From: RGIG1681 sp045648025
Lineage (GTDB): Bacteria; Bacillota; Clostridia; Christensenellales; UBA1242
Reading direction: 5' to 3'
DNA length: 35,544 nucleotides
Assembly (NCBI GenBank): GCA_045648025.1
Contig: JAZRNH010000033.1
Coordinates: forward strand, 1-35,544
The position numbers and the translations under genes are program-made. The notes beneath the pieces were generated by a model. That model was not told the origin of the DNA and ran no database searches. It was given only the letters and a program-made list of their open reading frames with translations. This document shows, one piece after another, positions 7,228 through 12,840 of the stretch; positions within the stretch are counted from its first letter, which is position 1, and every line of letters begins with the position of its first letter.

Positions 7228-7968
7228 TTGCAAGATTTAGTGACAGGGAAAATTTATCTTAAACACAAACCTTTGAAATTTTTGATGATAATTTTTATTA
7301 TTTTAGTTGTTGTTGTGGTGTTTGTTTTAGGATTTTATTTTAAATCAAAATCATATAGTGAATTTGCTGAAACTAAATACTATTTTTTGGTTGCAAAAAA
7401 ATCTAAGAATCCGAAAGAAATAATAAATATGCAAGATTCAGTTAAGTCGGCAGGTGGTGCGGGAGTTGTTTATCAAAAAAATAATTACGACTATTTGATT
7501 GTTACCGTGTATAATGATGAATCTATTGCTAATGAGGTTTTGAGACTCAATAAAGAAAAGTTTAATGTTGCGGAAATTTTAGAAATTAAAACCAAAAGAC
7601 TGAAAAAAGCAAAAAAGAATCAAGTTAAAGCTTGTTTTGTTCTAGATTCTATGATTAAAAAATTAAATAAAACAATAGATTCAGTTATGAACTATGTGAT
7701 GCAATATTTAAAACAGGGGTTAACCGATAATAAGTTATGTTCAAATATATTGGTTTTAAGGTTTGATTTTGATGAGTTGTTAAAAAGAATAGATGAAATT
7801 GATGATGAAAAATTAAAATCATTTACATATAGTTATTTAAATTTGGCAATTATGTATTTTTCAAATTTTATTAATAATTTTTTTGGTTCAACAAAAAAAC
7901 AATCAGTTTTGTGTGATTTTGTTGTTAATTTGGTGTTTTTGAAAATAGAAATCTTTAATAATTTGTAG
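7228..7968 (+). CDS. Single-pass membrane protein with SPOR-like domain
   Basis: A 246-aa protein with a short cytoplasmic N-terminus and one membrane helix at ~17-40 (a long run of I, V and F). Residues ~50-122 have the length and pattern of a SPOR domain: strand YYFLVAKKS, a helix, Gly-Gly, a second half with YDYLIVTVYNDES, then a helix. SPOR domains bind denuded glycan strands at the division septum. The last ~110 residues are helical and unassigned. The start codon is TTG, with a poor AAGGCGG ahead of it. It lies directly upstream of sepF, which supports a division or envelope role, but the domain call comes from pattern only. Confidence 0.6.
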   Translation: MQDLVTGKIYLKHKPLKFLMIIFIILVVVVVFVLGFYFKSKSYSEFAETKYYFLVAKKSKNPKEIINMQDSVKSAGGAGVVYQKNNYDYLIVTVYNDESIANEVLRLNKEKFNVAEILEIKTKRLKKAKKNQVKACFVLDSMIKKLNKTIDSVMNYVMQYLKQGLTDNKLCSNILVLRFDFDELLKRIDEIDDEKLKSFTYSYLNLAIMYFSNFINNFFGSTKKQSVLCDFVVNLVFLKIEIFNNL

Positions 7969-7995
7969 AAAGTGACAAAAAAATATAAAAATAAT

Positions 7996-8023
7996 TTGAA
8001 ATTTGCACAAAATATGTTATGAT
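7996..8023 (+). promoter_or_regulatory. Promoter of sepF
   Basis: TTGAAA (7996-8001), 16 bases, TATGAT (8018-8023); a second TATGAT follows at 8024-8029. Ribosome binding site AAGGAGAG at 8033-8040 follows closely. Confidence 0.55.
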
Positions 8024-8048
8024 TATGATACTAAGGAGAGCATAAACT

Positions 8049-8642
8049 ATGGGATTTATGAATTGGCTTATGAAGGGTGTCGGCTTCGAAAACGAAGAAG
8101 TTTATGACGATTCTCTTGAAAGACAAAAAAAGAGAGAAGAAAAATATGAACGAGAAGCTGATAGAAGAAGACAAAAACAAGAGTACAAGCGAAGAAAAGC
8201 AGAAGAAAAAGCTGATAGATTTGCAAAAAAACACTCTTTAAAACAACAAAAAGATGTTTCAGAAAAGCCACAAAGCACAACAACATCTTTTGCTGATAAT
8301 CCTAGTCAATATAACACTTCAAGGACTTACGATTCACCAATTAATAATTATGGTATGAGTTCTAATGTTGGTGGCTATGGAACTAAGAATGTTGAGTTTT
8401 TATACCCAACTAGATTTGATGATGTTCAATATGTTATCAATTTCTTAAAAGAAGGTGAATCTGTTGTTTTGAATCTTAATAATATGAACAGTGATGATTC
8501 ACAAAGACTTTTAGACTGCACAAGCGGTGCTATTTATGCTCTTAATGGAAATATTAGACATGTTGACAATAATATTTTCTTGCTTACACCAGAGGGTTTT
8601 AATATTAAAACTCCAACTGCTGAACAAAACAACAATCAATAA
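8049..8642 (+). CDS. sepF: Cell division protein SepF
   Basis: SepF polymerises on the membrane and tethers FtsZ during septation. The 197-aa protein starts with a short amphipathic helix (GFMNWLMKGVGF), the usual membrane anchor. It continues with a long Arg/Lys/Glu-rich helical linker (~25-75) and a Ser/Asn-rich spacer. The SepF core lies at ~115-182: FLYPTRFDDVQYVINFLKEG, then VVLNLNNM, RLLDCTSGAIYALNG and IFLLTPEG. The charged linker is longer than in B. subtilis SepF. Ribosome binding site AAGGAGAG is well placed. Neighbours are a SPOR-like protein and a small DivIVA-like coiled coil, so this looks like a division cluster. Confidence 0.93.
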   Translation: MGFMNWLMKGVGFENEEVYDDSLERQKKREEKYEREADRRRQKQEYKRRKAEEKADRFAKKHSLKQQKDVSEKPQSTTTSFADNPSQYNTSRTYDSPINNYGMSSNVGGYGTKNVEFLYPTRFDDVQYVINFLKEGESVVLNLNNMNSDDSQRLLDCTSGAIYALNGNIRHVDNNIFLLTPEGFNIKTPTAEQNNNQ

Positions 8643-8695
8643 ATTTTGAATAAATTGCTGAAATTTGTCACAAAATAGTGATAGGAGCAATTTAT

Positions 8696-8878
8696 ATGAC
8701 ATTTGATAGATTTAATATAAGGTCTTCGTTTGGTGATGATGTGTTTGATTTTGTTGATGATATAATTGCTGAAAAAGAGCGAGTTATTGCTATTCAAGAA
8801 AAGGATATGGCGGCACTAAAACGAGAGATAGTTGATTTAAAACAACAATTAAATTACTCCAAAAATGAAAAGAAGTAG
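8696..8878 (+). CDS. Small DivIVA-like coiled-coil protein, 60 aa
   Basis: The ATG at 8696 is preferred because ATAGGAGC (8681-8688) is spaced correctly before it; a GTG at 8678 would lie upstream of that site. The sequence opens MTFDRFNIRSSFGDDVFDFV, then runs as one amphipathic helix with heptad-like spacing to the end. The pattern (short N-terminal part, D-x-[VF]-D-x-[VF] acidic stretch, continuous coiled coil) resembles the N-terminal domain of DivIVA, which in many Firmicutes is encoded just downstream of sepF. Full DivIVA is usually over 150 aa, so this would be a minimal form or an analogue. The similarity is weak and the homology is inference. Confidence 0.6.
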   Translation: MTFDRFNIRSSFGDDVFDFVDDIIAEKERVIAIQEKDMAALKREIVDLKQQLNYSKNEKK

Positions 8879-8897
8879 AAATACTTCTTTTTTTTGT
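8868..8897 (+). terminator. Terminator of the sepF unit
   Basis: AAAGAAGTA (8869-8877) pairs with TACTTCTTT (8882-8890) across a GAAA tetraloop, followed by T-residues. It overlaps the stop codon of the 60-aa gene. Confidence 0.8.
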
Positions 8898-8919
8898 TGA
8901 AAAACTATAATTTGATTGT

Positions 8920-8948
8920 TTGACTTAGTTTTGAAAAAATTATACACT
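8920..8948 (+). promoter_or_regulatory. Promoter of the rpiB-like gene
   Basis: TTGACT (8920-8925), 17 bases, TACACT (8943-8948). The -10 lies within the palindrome at 8940-8960, so a protein bound there would block or modulate it. Confidence 0.55.
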
Positions 8949-8960
8949 TAATGTGTATAA
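8940..8960 (+). promoter_or_regulatory. Palindrome over the rpiB-like promoter, contains a DnaA-box match
   Basis: TTATACAC (8940-8947), 5-base centre, GTGTATAA (8953-8960). On the minus strand 8952-8960 reads TTATACACA, a perfect match to the DnaA box TTATNCACA; the plus strand arm has one mismatch. It is an operator, a single DnaA-binding site, or an RNA hairpin that ends just before the ribosome binding site. Confidence 0.5.
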
Positions 8961-8970
8961 GGAGAAGACT

Positions 8971-9450
8971 ATGTTTAATAAATTTGTTATTGCTTATGAC
9001 CATAGGGTTGACCAAAAATATATTGCTGCAATTAAAGAAGTTCTTGCTGAAAATGGCTTAGAATATGTGGTTTATGATGATGATGGAACTGCAAATGATT
9101 ATCCGGTTCTTGCAAGTCGTGGATATGATCTTTATAAAAAGCAAAAGGCTGATGGAATGATTCTTTTGTGTGGAACTGGAATTGGTATGAATATGGTTGC
9201 TAATAAATTTAAGGGTATTAGAGCGGTTCTTGCAAATTCTGAAGCAGAAGCATATTTTTCAAGAAGACATGAAAATGCAAATGCAATTGTGTTTGGTGCA
9301 GGTTATTCAGATGGAATTTTTGAAATTAAACTTTGCAGAAGAAAAATGAAGAGAATGATTTCAGTGTTTGTTTCAACAGAATTTGAAGGCGATAGACATA
9401 TTAGAAGAGTTGACCAACTTTCAAAAATTGAAAAAGGAGAGAAGGTTTAA
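8971..9450 (+). CDS. rpiB: RpiB/LacAB-family sugar-phosphate isomerase
   Basis: Interconverts ribose-5-phosphate and ribulose-5-phosphate (or a related sugar phosphate) in the cytosol. The ATG at 8971 is chosen because AAGGAGAAG sits just upstream; an in-frame ATG at 8953 lies before that site. The 159-aa protein shows AYDHRV, the NDYPVLA loop, the nucleophile motif LLCGTGIGM (Cys), NKFKGIRAVL for phosphate binding, HENANAIVFGAG where most homologues have HNDANV, and a late EGDRHIRRV. All are normal RpiB landmarks with small changes, so substrate preference could differ (ribose-5-P, allose-6-P or galactose-6-P). It overlaps the next gene by one base. Confidence 0.88.
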   Translation: MFNKFVIAYDHRVDQKYIAAIKEVLAENGLEYVVYDDDGTANDYPVLASRGYDLYKKQKADGMILLCGTGIGMNMVANKFKGIRAVLANSEAEAYFSRRHENANAIVFGAGYSDGIFEIKLCRRKMKRMISVFVSTEFEGDRHIRRVDQLSKIEKGEKV

Positions 9451-10277
9451 TGAAACAAAACTCAAAAGCTAGTTTTATGTCGAAACAAGTGTGGAAAAAT
9501 GCGGGTAAAATCTTTGCTAAATCACTTTTATTGTTTGTGTTTGTGTTTTTCTATTTAATTTCTGTTTTCTTTGTTTTTAGTCCTAAAATTGACTCAAAAA
9601 TATTCTCTTTGATTGGATTTAAGAGGGCAGAAGAAGCTTGTTATGTTAGAATTTATGATAAATCTAATGACCTTGCAGATTTGTATAATTTGATTGTATT
9701 TGAAAGCGAAGTTGAAAATTATGAAAAAGAGCTTTATTACATAAACTTGATGATGGCTGATGACCGCTACAATGATTTTTGTAAGATGTTAGATGAATCG
9801 TCAGCTAATCATATAACAAACAAAGCAATTGTTGCATATTCTTGCAATGTTAATTCATATTTTGTGAATCAAAAAGTTATTTGTATGTATAATTTGGGTT
9901 TTGATTCTAACAAACTTGCTTCAACGGTAAAAACATTTGTAAAAAATCAACTTTCAAAAGGTGATATCTATAATACAGCAATTTCAACTTATGTTGATTT
10001 GGTTTATAATGATGAATCTTTAAAAGAATCTGAAAAAGTTGAACATATTAATATTTTGTGTTCTGCAATGACTCTTGAACTTAATAAGAGAATTGAGGAT
10101 ATTGATAATGTTGCTGCAAATGGATTAGTTGAACAAATTATTTGTCAAAACACAAAAGTTGCTTATAGAAGGGCATTATATTTGATTGATGAGATTACAG
10201 ATTCGCCAACAGCAAGTTTAACAAAACAAGCTTATCAAAACGAACTTAAAACTTATAATGAATTAATTAAAATCTAG
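9450..10277 (+). CDS. Unknown single-pass membrane protein, 275 aa
   Basis: The family was not recognised. The start overlaps the rpiB stop (TAATG) with AAGGAGAG upstream, so the two are probably co-translated. After a basic N-terminus there is one membrane helix at ~22-44, rich in F, V and L. The remaining ~230 residues are mostly helical and probably outside the membrane. Alternating Leu/Tyr and Glu/Lys positions look like a helical-repeat (TPR-like) scaffold, for example LYNLIVFESEVENYEKELYY, but no consensus TPR was found. Four cysteines are scattered without a CxxC motif. A protein-interaction role in the envelope is inference. Confidence 0.7.
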   Translation: MKQNSKASFMSKQVWKNAGKIFAKSLLLFVFVFFYLISVFFVFSPKIDSKIFSLIGFKRAEEACYVRIYDKSNDLADLYNLIVFESEVENYEKELYYINLMMADDRYNDFCKMLDESSANHITNKAIVAYSCNVNSYFVNQKVICMYNLGFDSNKLASTVKTFVKNQLSKGDIYNTAISTYVDLVYNDESLKESEKVEHINILCSAMTLELNKRIEDIDNVAANGLVEQIICQNTKVAYRRALYLIDEITDSPTASLTKQAYQNELKTYNELIKI

Positions 10278-10320
10278 TATTATGTTTTACATAACACTTG
10301 ATAAAATCAATATTTACAAC

Positions 10321-10354
10321 AAAAAACCACCAACAATTGTTGGTGGTTTTCTTA
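10321..10354. terminator. Bidirectional terminator, perfect 28-base palindrome
   Basis: AAAACCACCAACAA (10323-10336) is followed directly by its reverse complement (10337-10350). Purine/pyrimidine tails on both sides serve the convergent unknown gene and glycyl-tRNA synthetase gene. Confidence 0.85.
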
Positions 10355-10369
10355 TTATATTTTTATAAA

Positions 10370-11743
10370 TTAAAACATAATTTTTTCATTAACAAAGCTG
10401 ATAAGTTCATCAATTGTAACTCTTCTTTGTTCCATTGTATCTCTATCACGAATGGTAACAGTATCGTTTTCCATTGTGTCAAAGTCAATTGTAACTGAAT
10501 ATGGAGTTCCGATTTGATCTTGACGACGATATCTTTTTCCAATTGAACCAGCTTCATCATATGTGCACATAAAGTGTTTAGAAAGTTTTTTGTAGATTTC
10601 TCTTGCTTTTTCGCTTAAATTCTTTTGAAGTGGAAGCACTGCAACTTTGTAAGGTGCAATAGCAGGGTGGAATCTATAAACAATTCTTGTGTCGCCACCT
10701 TCAAGTGTTTCTTCATCATAGAATTCGCAAAGAACAGCAAGGGTGAGTCTGTCAGCACCGATTGAATATTCAACAACATGAGGAATATATTTTTCGTTTG
10801 TTACTGGGTCAATATAAGTCATATTTTTGCCAGAATATTCTTGATGTCTTGAAAGGTCATAGTCTGTTCTGTAGTGAATACCGTTAAGTTCGTTCCAACC
10901 AAATGGGTATTTGAAGATGATATCACAAGCAGCTTTTGCATAGTGTGCAAGTTTTTCGTGGTCTTTGTAATTTAAATTGTCTTTATTGAAACCAAGTTCA
11001 ATGAGGAAATCATAAGCATCTTTTTTGTAATCTGCATAGAATTTGAAACCTTGTTCTTCATTTTTACAGAAAAGTTGATGTTCCATTTGTTCAAATTCAA
11101 TTGTTCTAAATGTGAAGTTTCCTGGGGTGATTTCGTTTCTAAATGCCTTTCCAATTTGACCGATTCCGAAAGGAACTTTTGCTCTTGTTGTTCTTTGAAT
11201 ATTCATAAAGTTAACGAATTCACCTTGAGCGGTTTCTGGTCTCAAATAGATAACATCGTTTGAATCACCAGTGATGTCTCTTGATGTTTGGAACATAAGA
11301 TGGAATTGTCTGATTGGTGTCCAGTTAAAATTGCCGCAAACAGGGCAGTTAACATGGTGTTCATTGATATATTCTTCCATTTGTTCGTTTGTCATTGCAT
11401 CAGGGTTAACTGTGCCTTTTGAGTATGTGTCAATAAGGTTGTCAGCTCTCATTCTTGCTTTACAAGATTTGCAATCCATTTTTGGGTCGGTGAATGATGC
11501 AACATGGCCAGAAGCCTCCCAAACTCTTGGATTCATTAAGATTGCAGCATCAACACCATAACTGTTGTCTGCTTCTTGCACGAATCTTTTCCACCATACT
11601 CTTTTGATGTTGTTTTTGAGTTCAACACCAACTGGACCGTAGTCCCATGTGTTTGCTAAGCCATCATAAATGTCTGAACCAGGGTAAACAATACCTGTTT
11701 GTTTGCAGTGGCTTACAAGTTTGTCCATTGTTAAATTTTCCAT
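10370..11743 (-). CDS. glyS: Glycine--tRNA ligase, single-chain alpha2 type
   Basis: A class II aminoacyl-tRNA synthetase that charges tRNA-Gly. The 457-aa homodimer type (archaeal/eukaryotic-like, found in many Gram-positives) is recognised by IVYPGSDIYDGLANTWDYGP near the N-terminus and a zinc-type CxxC pair (CKSCK, CPVCG). It also has RPETAQGEFVNF, class II motif 2 (FRNEITPGNFTFRTIEFEQ), motif 3 (GADRLTLAVL) and a C-terminal anticodon-binding domain (APYKVAVLPL onward). Ribosome binding site AGGAGAA is well placed. It is monocistronic, controlled by the upstream T-box and ended by the palindromic terminator. The two-gene glyQ/glyS type is not seen in the window. Confidence 0.97.
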   Translation of the reverse strand: MENLTMDKLVSHCKQTGIVYPGSDIYDGLANTWDYGPVGVELKNNIKRVWWKRFVQEADNSYGVDAAILMNPRVWEASGHVASFTDPKMDCKSCKARMRADNLIDTYSKGTVNPDAMTNEQMEEYINEHHVNCPVCGNFNWTPIRQFHLMFQTSRDITGDSNDVIYLRPETAQGEFVNFMNIQRTTRAKVPFGIGQIGKAFRNEITPGNFTFRTIEFEQMEHQLFCKNEEQGFKFYADYKKDAYDFLIELGFNKDNLNYKDHEKLAHYAKAACDIIFKYPFGWNELNGIHYRTDYDLSRHQEYSGKNMTYIDPVTNEKYIPHVVEYSIGADRLTLAVLCEFYDEETLEGGDTRIVYRFHPAIAPYKVAVLPLQKNLSEKAREIYKKLSKHFMCTYDEAGSIGKRYRRQDQIGTPYSVTIDFDTMENDTVTIRDRDTMEQRRVTIDELISFVNEKIMF

Positions 11744-11794
11744 AATTTTTTTCTCCTAGTTTGATTTATTTTTTGTTTATAGCTTAAACAAAAG

Positions 11795-11870
11795 AAAAAG
11801 CCTAATCTCATTCGTTTCCGATAGCAAAAAGAATAATATTTATTCAGTTTGCTAAGGGGCGAGAGATTAG
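11795..11870 (-). terminator. Regulated terminator of the T-box
   Basis: CTAATCTC (11802-11809) pairs with GAGATTAG (11863-11870). Inside are a second stem (TAGCAAA with TTTGCTA) and a GAATAA/TTATTC hairpin. On the minus strand the outer stem is followed by GCTTTTTCTTTTG. Confidence 0.75.
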
Positions 11871-12034
11871 ACCCGTGGTTCCACCCTTATTAGTATTTGA
11901 ATTTTCAAATACTCACTTTTTTAAGAAATTGCTCCAAAGTGCCTTCGCTATTCGTCCACTTGTTTCTTTTCAGCTGCCGAAACTCTCTTTAAAGTGACCT
12001 TAATAGTTACTATTCTTTTTCATCACAATTGAAT
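11795..12034 (-). promoter_or_regulatory. Glycine T-box riboswitch
   Basis: On the minus strand the T-box core AGGGTGGAACCACGGG lies at 11873-11888, close to the consensus AGGGUGGNACCRCG. Upstream is a long Stem I region with an AGTA-type bulge. GGC followed by A (11941-11943) is the likely specifier codon, matching Gly. A stem with AAGTGAGTATTTG/CAAATACT character lies between Stem I and the core. Downstream, CTAATCTC and GAGATTAG arms form the terminator, which competes with the T-box antiterminator. Uncharged tRNA-Gly would allow readthrough into the synthetase gene. The leader and its promoter account for the 11744-12074 gap. The specifier assignment is inferred from position; no fold was computed. 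Confidence 0.9.
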
Positions 12035-12040
12035 AAAGTT

Positions 12041-12069
12041 ATTATACAGTGAGTTTTTGATTTTGTCAA
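12041..12069 (-). promoter_or_regulatory. Consensus promoter of the T-box/glyS transcript
   Basis: On the minus strand TTGACA (12064-12069), 17 bases and TATAAT (12041-12046): a perfect consensus, with the start predicted near 12034. It begins only 5 bases past the TetR gene stop. Confidence 0.85.
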
Positions 12070-12074
12070 CAATA

Positions 12075-12629
12075 TTATTTGTTTTCAGTTTCTTCTAATT
12101 TATTTTTTATTGTTGATGATTCAATATTTAATGTTGCAGACAACATTCTTGCCATATCTTCAGGAGATTCTTCAGCTCCTTGTTTGAGCCAATAAAACAT
12201 AACTGTTGTTATTGCAGAAAAATATAATATTGGTATATACTTTGATGTTTTGTTAAAATAGTCAATATTATTGTTTTGGGTGAGTTCTTGAGTAACGATA
12301 TCACCTAAGGTCTTTTCAATCTGAGAACCTTGAAGGGAAATGATTGCATTTTTATATTTTTTTGCAGCTTGGAAAAATTCTTGAATAATTGTAAATTTGT
12401 TTATAACTTCTAAATTTTTAAGAATATCTTCTATATTCTTCATAATATGTTTAATACCTTTAAAGGTTAAGTCTTCTTTTGATTCAAAATTTCTGTAAAA
12501 AGACATTCTTGAAACACCGGCTTTTTGACAAATTTCACAAACAGAAATTGAATCATAATGTTTCTTTTCTAATAATTGCAAAAATGCTTCGTAGATATAG
12601 TTTTTTGTTAAGTTTTCTTTCTCTGTCAT
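12075..12629 (-). CDS. TetR/AcrR-family transcriptional regulator
   Basis: A 184-aa TetR-type repressor. The N-terminal helix-turn-helix is clear (about residues 24-55): YDSISVCEICQKAGVSRMSF followed by YRNFESKEDL. The C-terminal ligand/dimer domain is helical with an Ile/Phe/Tyr-rich segment near residues 130-150. It resembles the DhaS-like TetR subgroup. Start: the ATG at 12629 has GGGAG just upstream. An ATG at 12674 is rejected because it falls inside a palindrome that overlaps the promoter -10. The gene is divergent from uvrB, and the shared 205-base gap holds several TetR-style palindromes, so autoregulation is likely. Its other targets are not evident. Confidence 0.9.
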   Translation of the reverse strand: MTEKENLTKNYIYEAFLQLLEKKHYDSISVCEICQKAGVSRMSFYRNFESKEDLTFKGIKHIMKNIEDILKNLEVINKFTIIQEFFQAAKKYKNAIISLQGSQIEKTLGDIVTQELTQNNNIDYFNKTSKYIPILYFSAITTVMFYWLKQGAEESPEDMARMLSATLNIESSTIKNKLEETENK

Positions 12630-12658
12630 AATAAATTCTCCCTTAAATGAATTTGCAG

Positions 12659-12674
12659 TTGTGTTATAACACAA
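12659..12674. promoter_or_regulatory. Palindromic operator over the TetR gene promoter
   Basis: TTGTGTTATAACACAA is a perfect 16-bp palindrome covering the -10 of the TetR-type gene, as expected for autorepression. Confidence 0.6.
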
Positions 12675-12692
12675 AAATAAAACCGTTGTAAA
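12663..12692 (-). promoter_or_regulatory. Promoter of the TetR-type gene
   Basis: On the minus strand TTTACA (12687-12692), 18 bases, TATAAC (12663-12668). The -10 is the centre of the palindrome at 12659-12674. Confidence 0.55.
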
Positions 12693-12709
12693 GTCAATAA
12701 ATATAACTA

Positions 12710-12727
12710 TTTGTAATATGTTACAAA
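12710..12727. promoter_or_regulatory. Second TetR-type palindrome
   Basis: TTTGTAA (12710-12716), 4 bases, TTACAAA (12721-12727). It shares the TGTxA/TxACA half-site style with the palindrome at 12659. Confidence 0.5.
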
Positions 12728-12740
12728 AATAAAAAAATAT

Positions 12741-12763
12741 TTACACTGTAACTTATGGTGTAA
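12741..12763. promoter_or_regulatory. Third inverted repeat between the TetR gene and uvrB
   Basis: TTACAC (12741-12746) and GTGTAA (12758-12763) are inverted. TGTAAC also occurs twice as a direct repeat here (12747-12752, 12759-12764). It lies about 40 bases upstream of the uvrB -35, so an effect on uvrB is possible. Confidence 0.35.
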
Positions 12764-12803
12764 CATAATATTTTTGAATAAAGAAAAATAGGGCTTAATT
12801 GAA

Positions 12804-12832
12804 TTGTAAAAGTTTTTAAATTTGGTTATAAT
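12804..12832 (+). promoter_or_regulatory. Promoter ending next to the uvrB start codon
   Basis: TTGTAA (12804-12809), 17 bases, TATAAT (12827-12832). The predicted start is about 12839, within two bases of the ATG at 12841. No Shine-Dalgarno sequence is present. Confidence 0.65.
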
Positions 12833-12840
12833 TAATGTGT

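Noticed and set aside
8678..8695. GTG at 8678 as the start of the 60-aa gene
   Set aside because: It lies before the ATAGGAGC ribosome binding site, which is correctly spaced for the ATG at 8696.
8940..8960. Replication origin suggested by a DnaA box
   Set aside because: There is only a single box pair, with no further boxes, no dnaA/dnaN neighbours and no AT-rich unwinding repeats next to it.
12775..12840. LexA/SOS box in front of uvrB
   Set aside because: No GAAC-N4-GTTC type palindrome is present. The only palindromes nearby are TetR-style TGTAA/TTACA elements.
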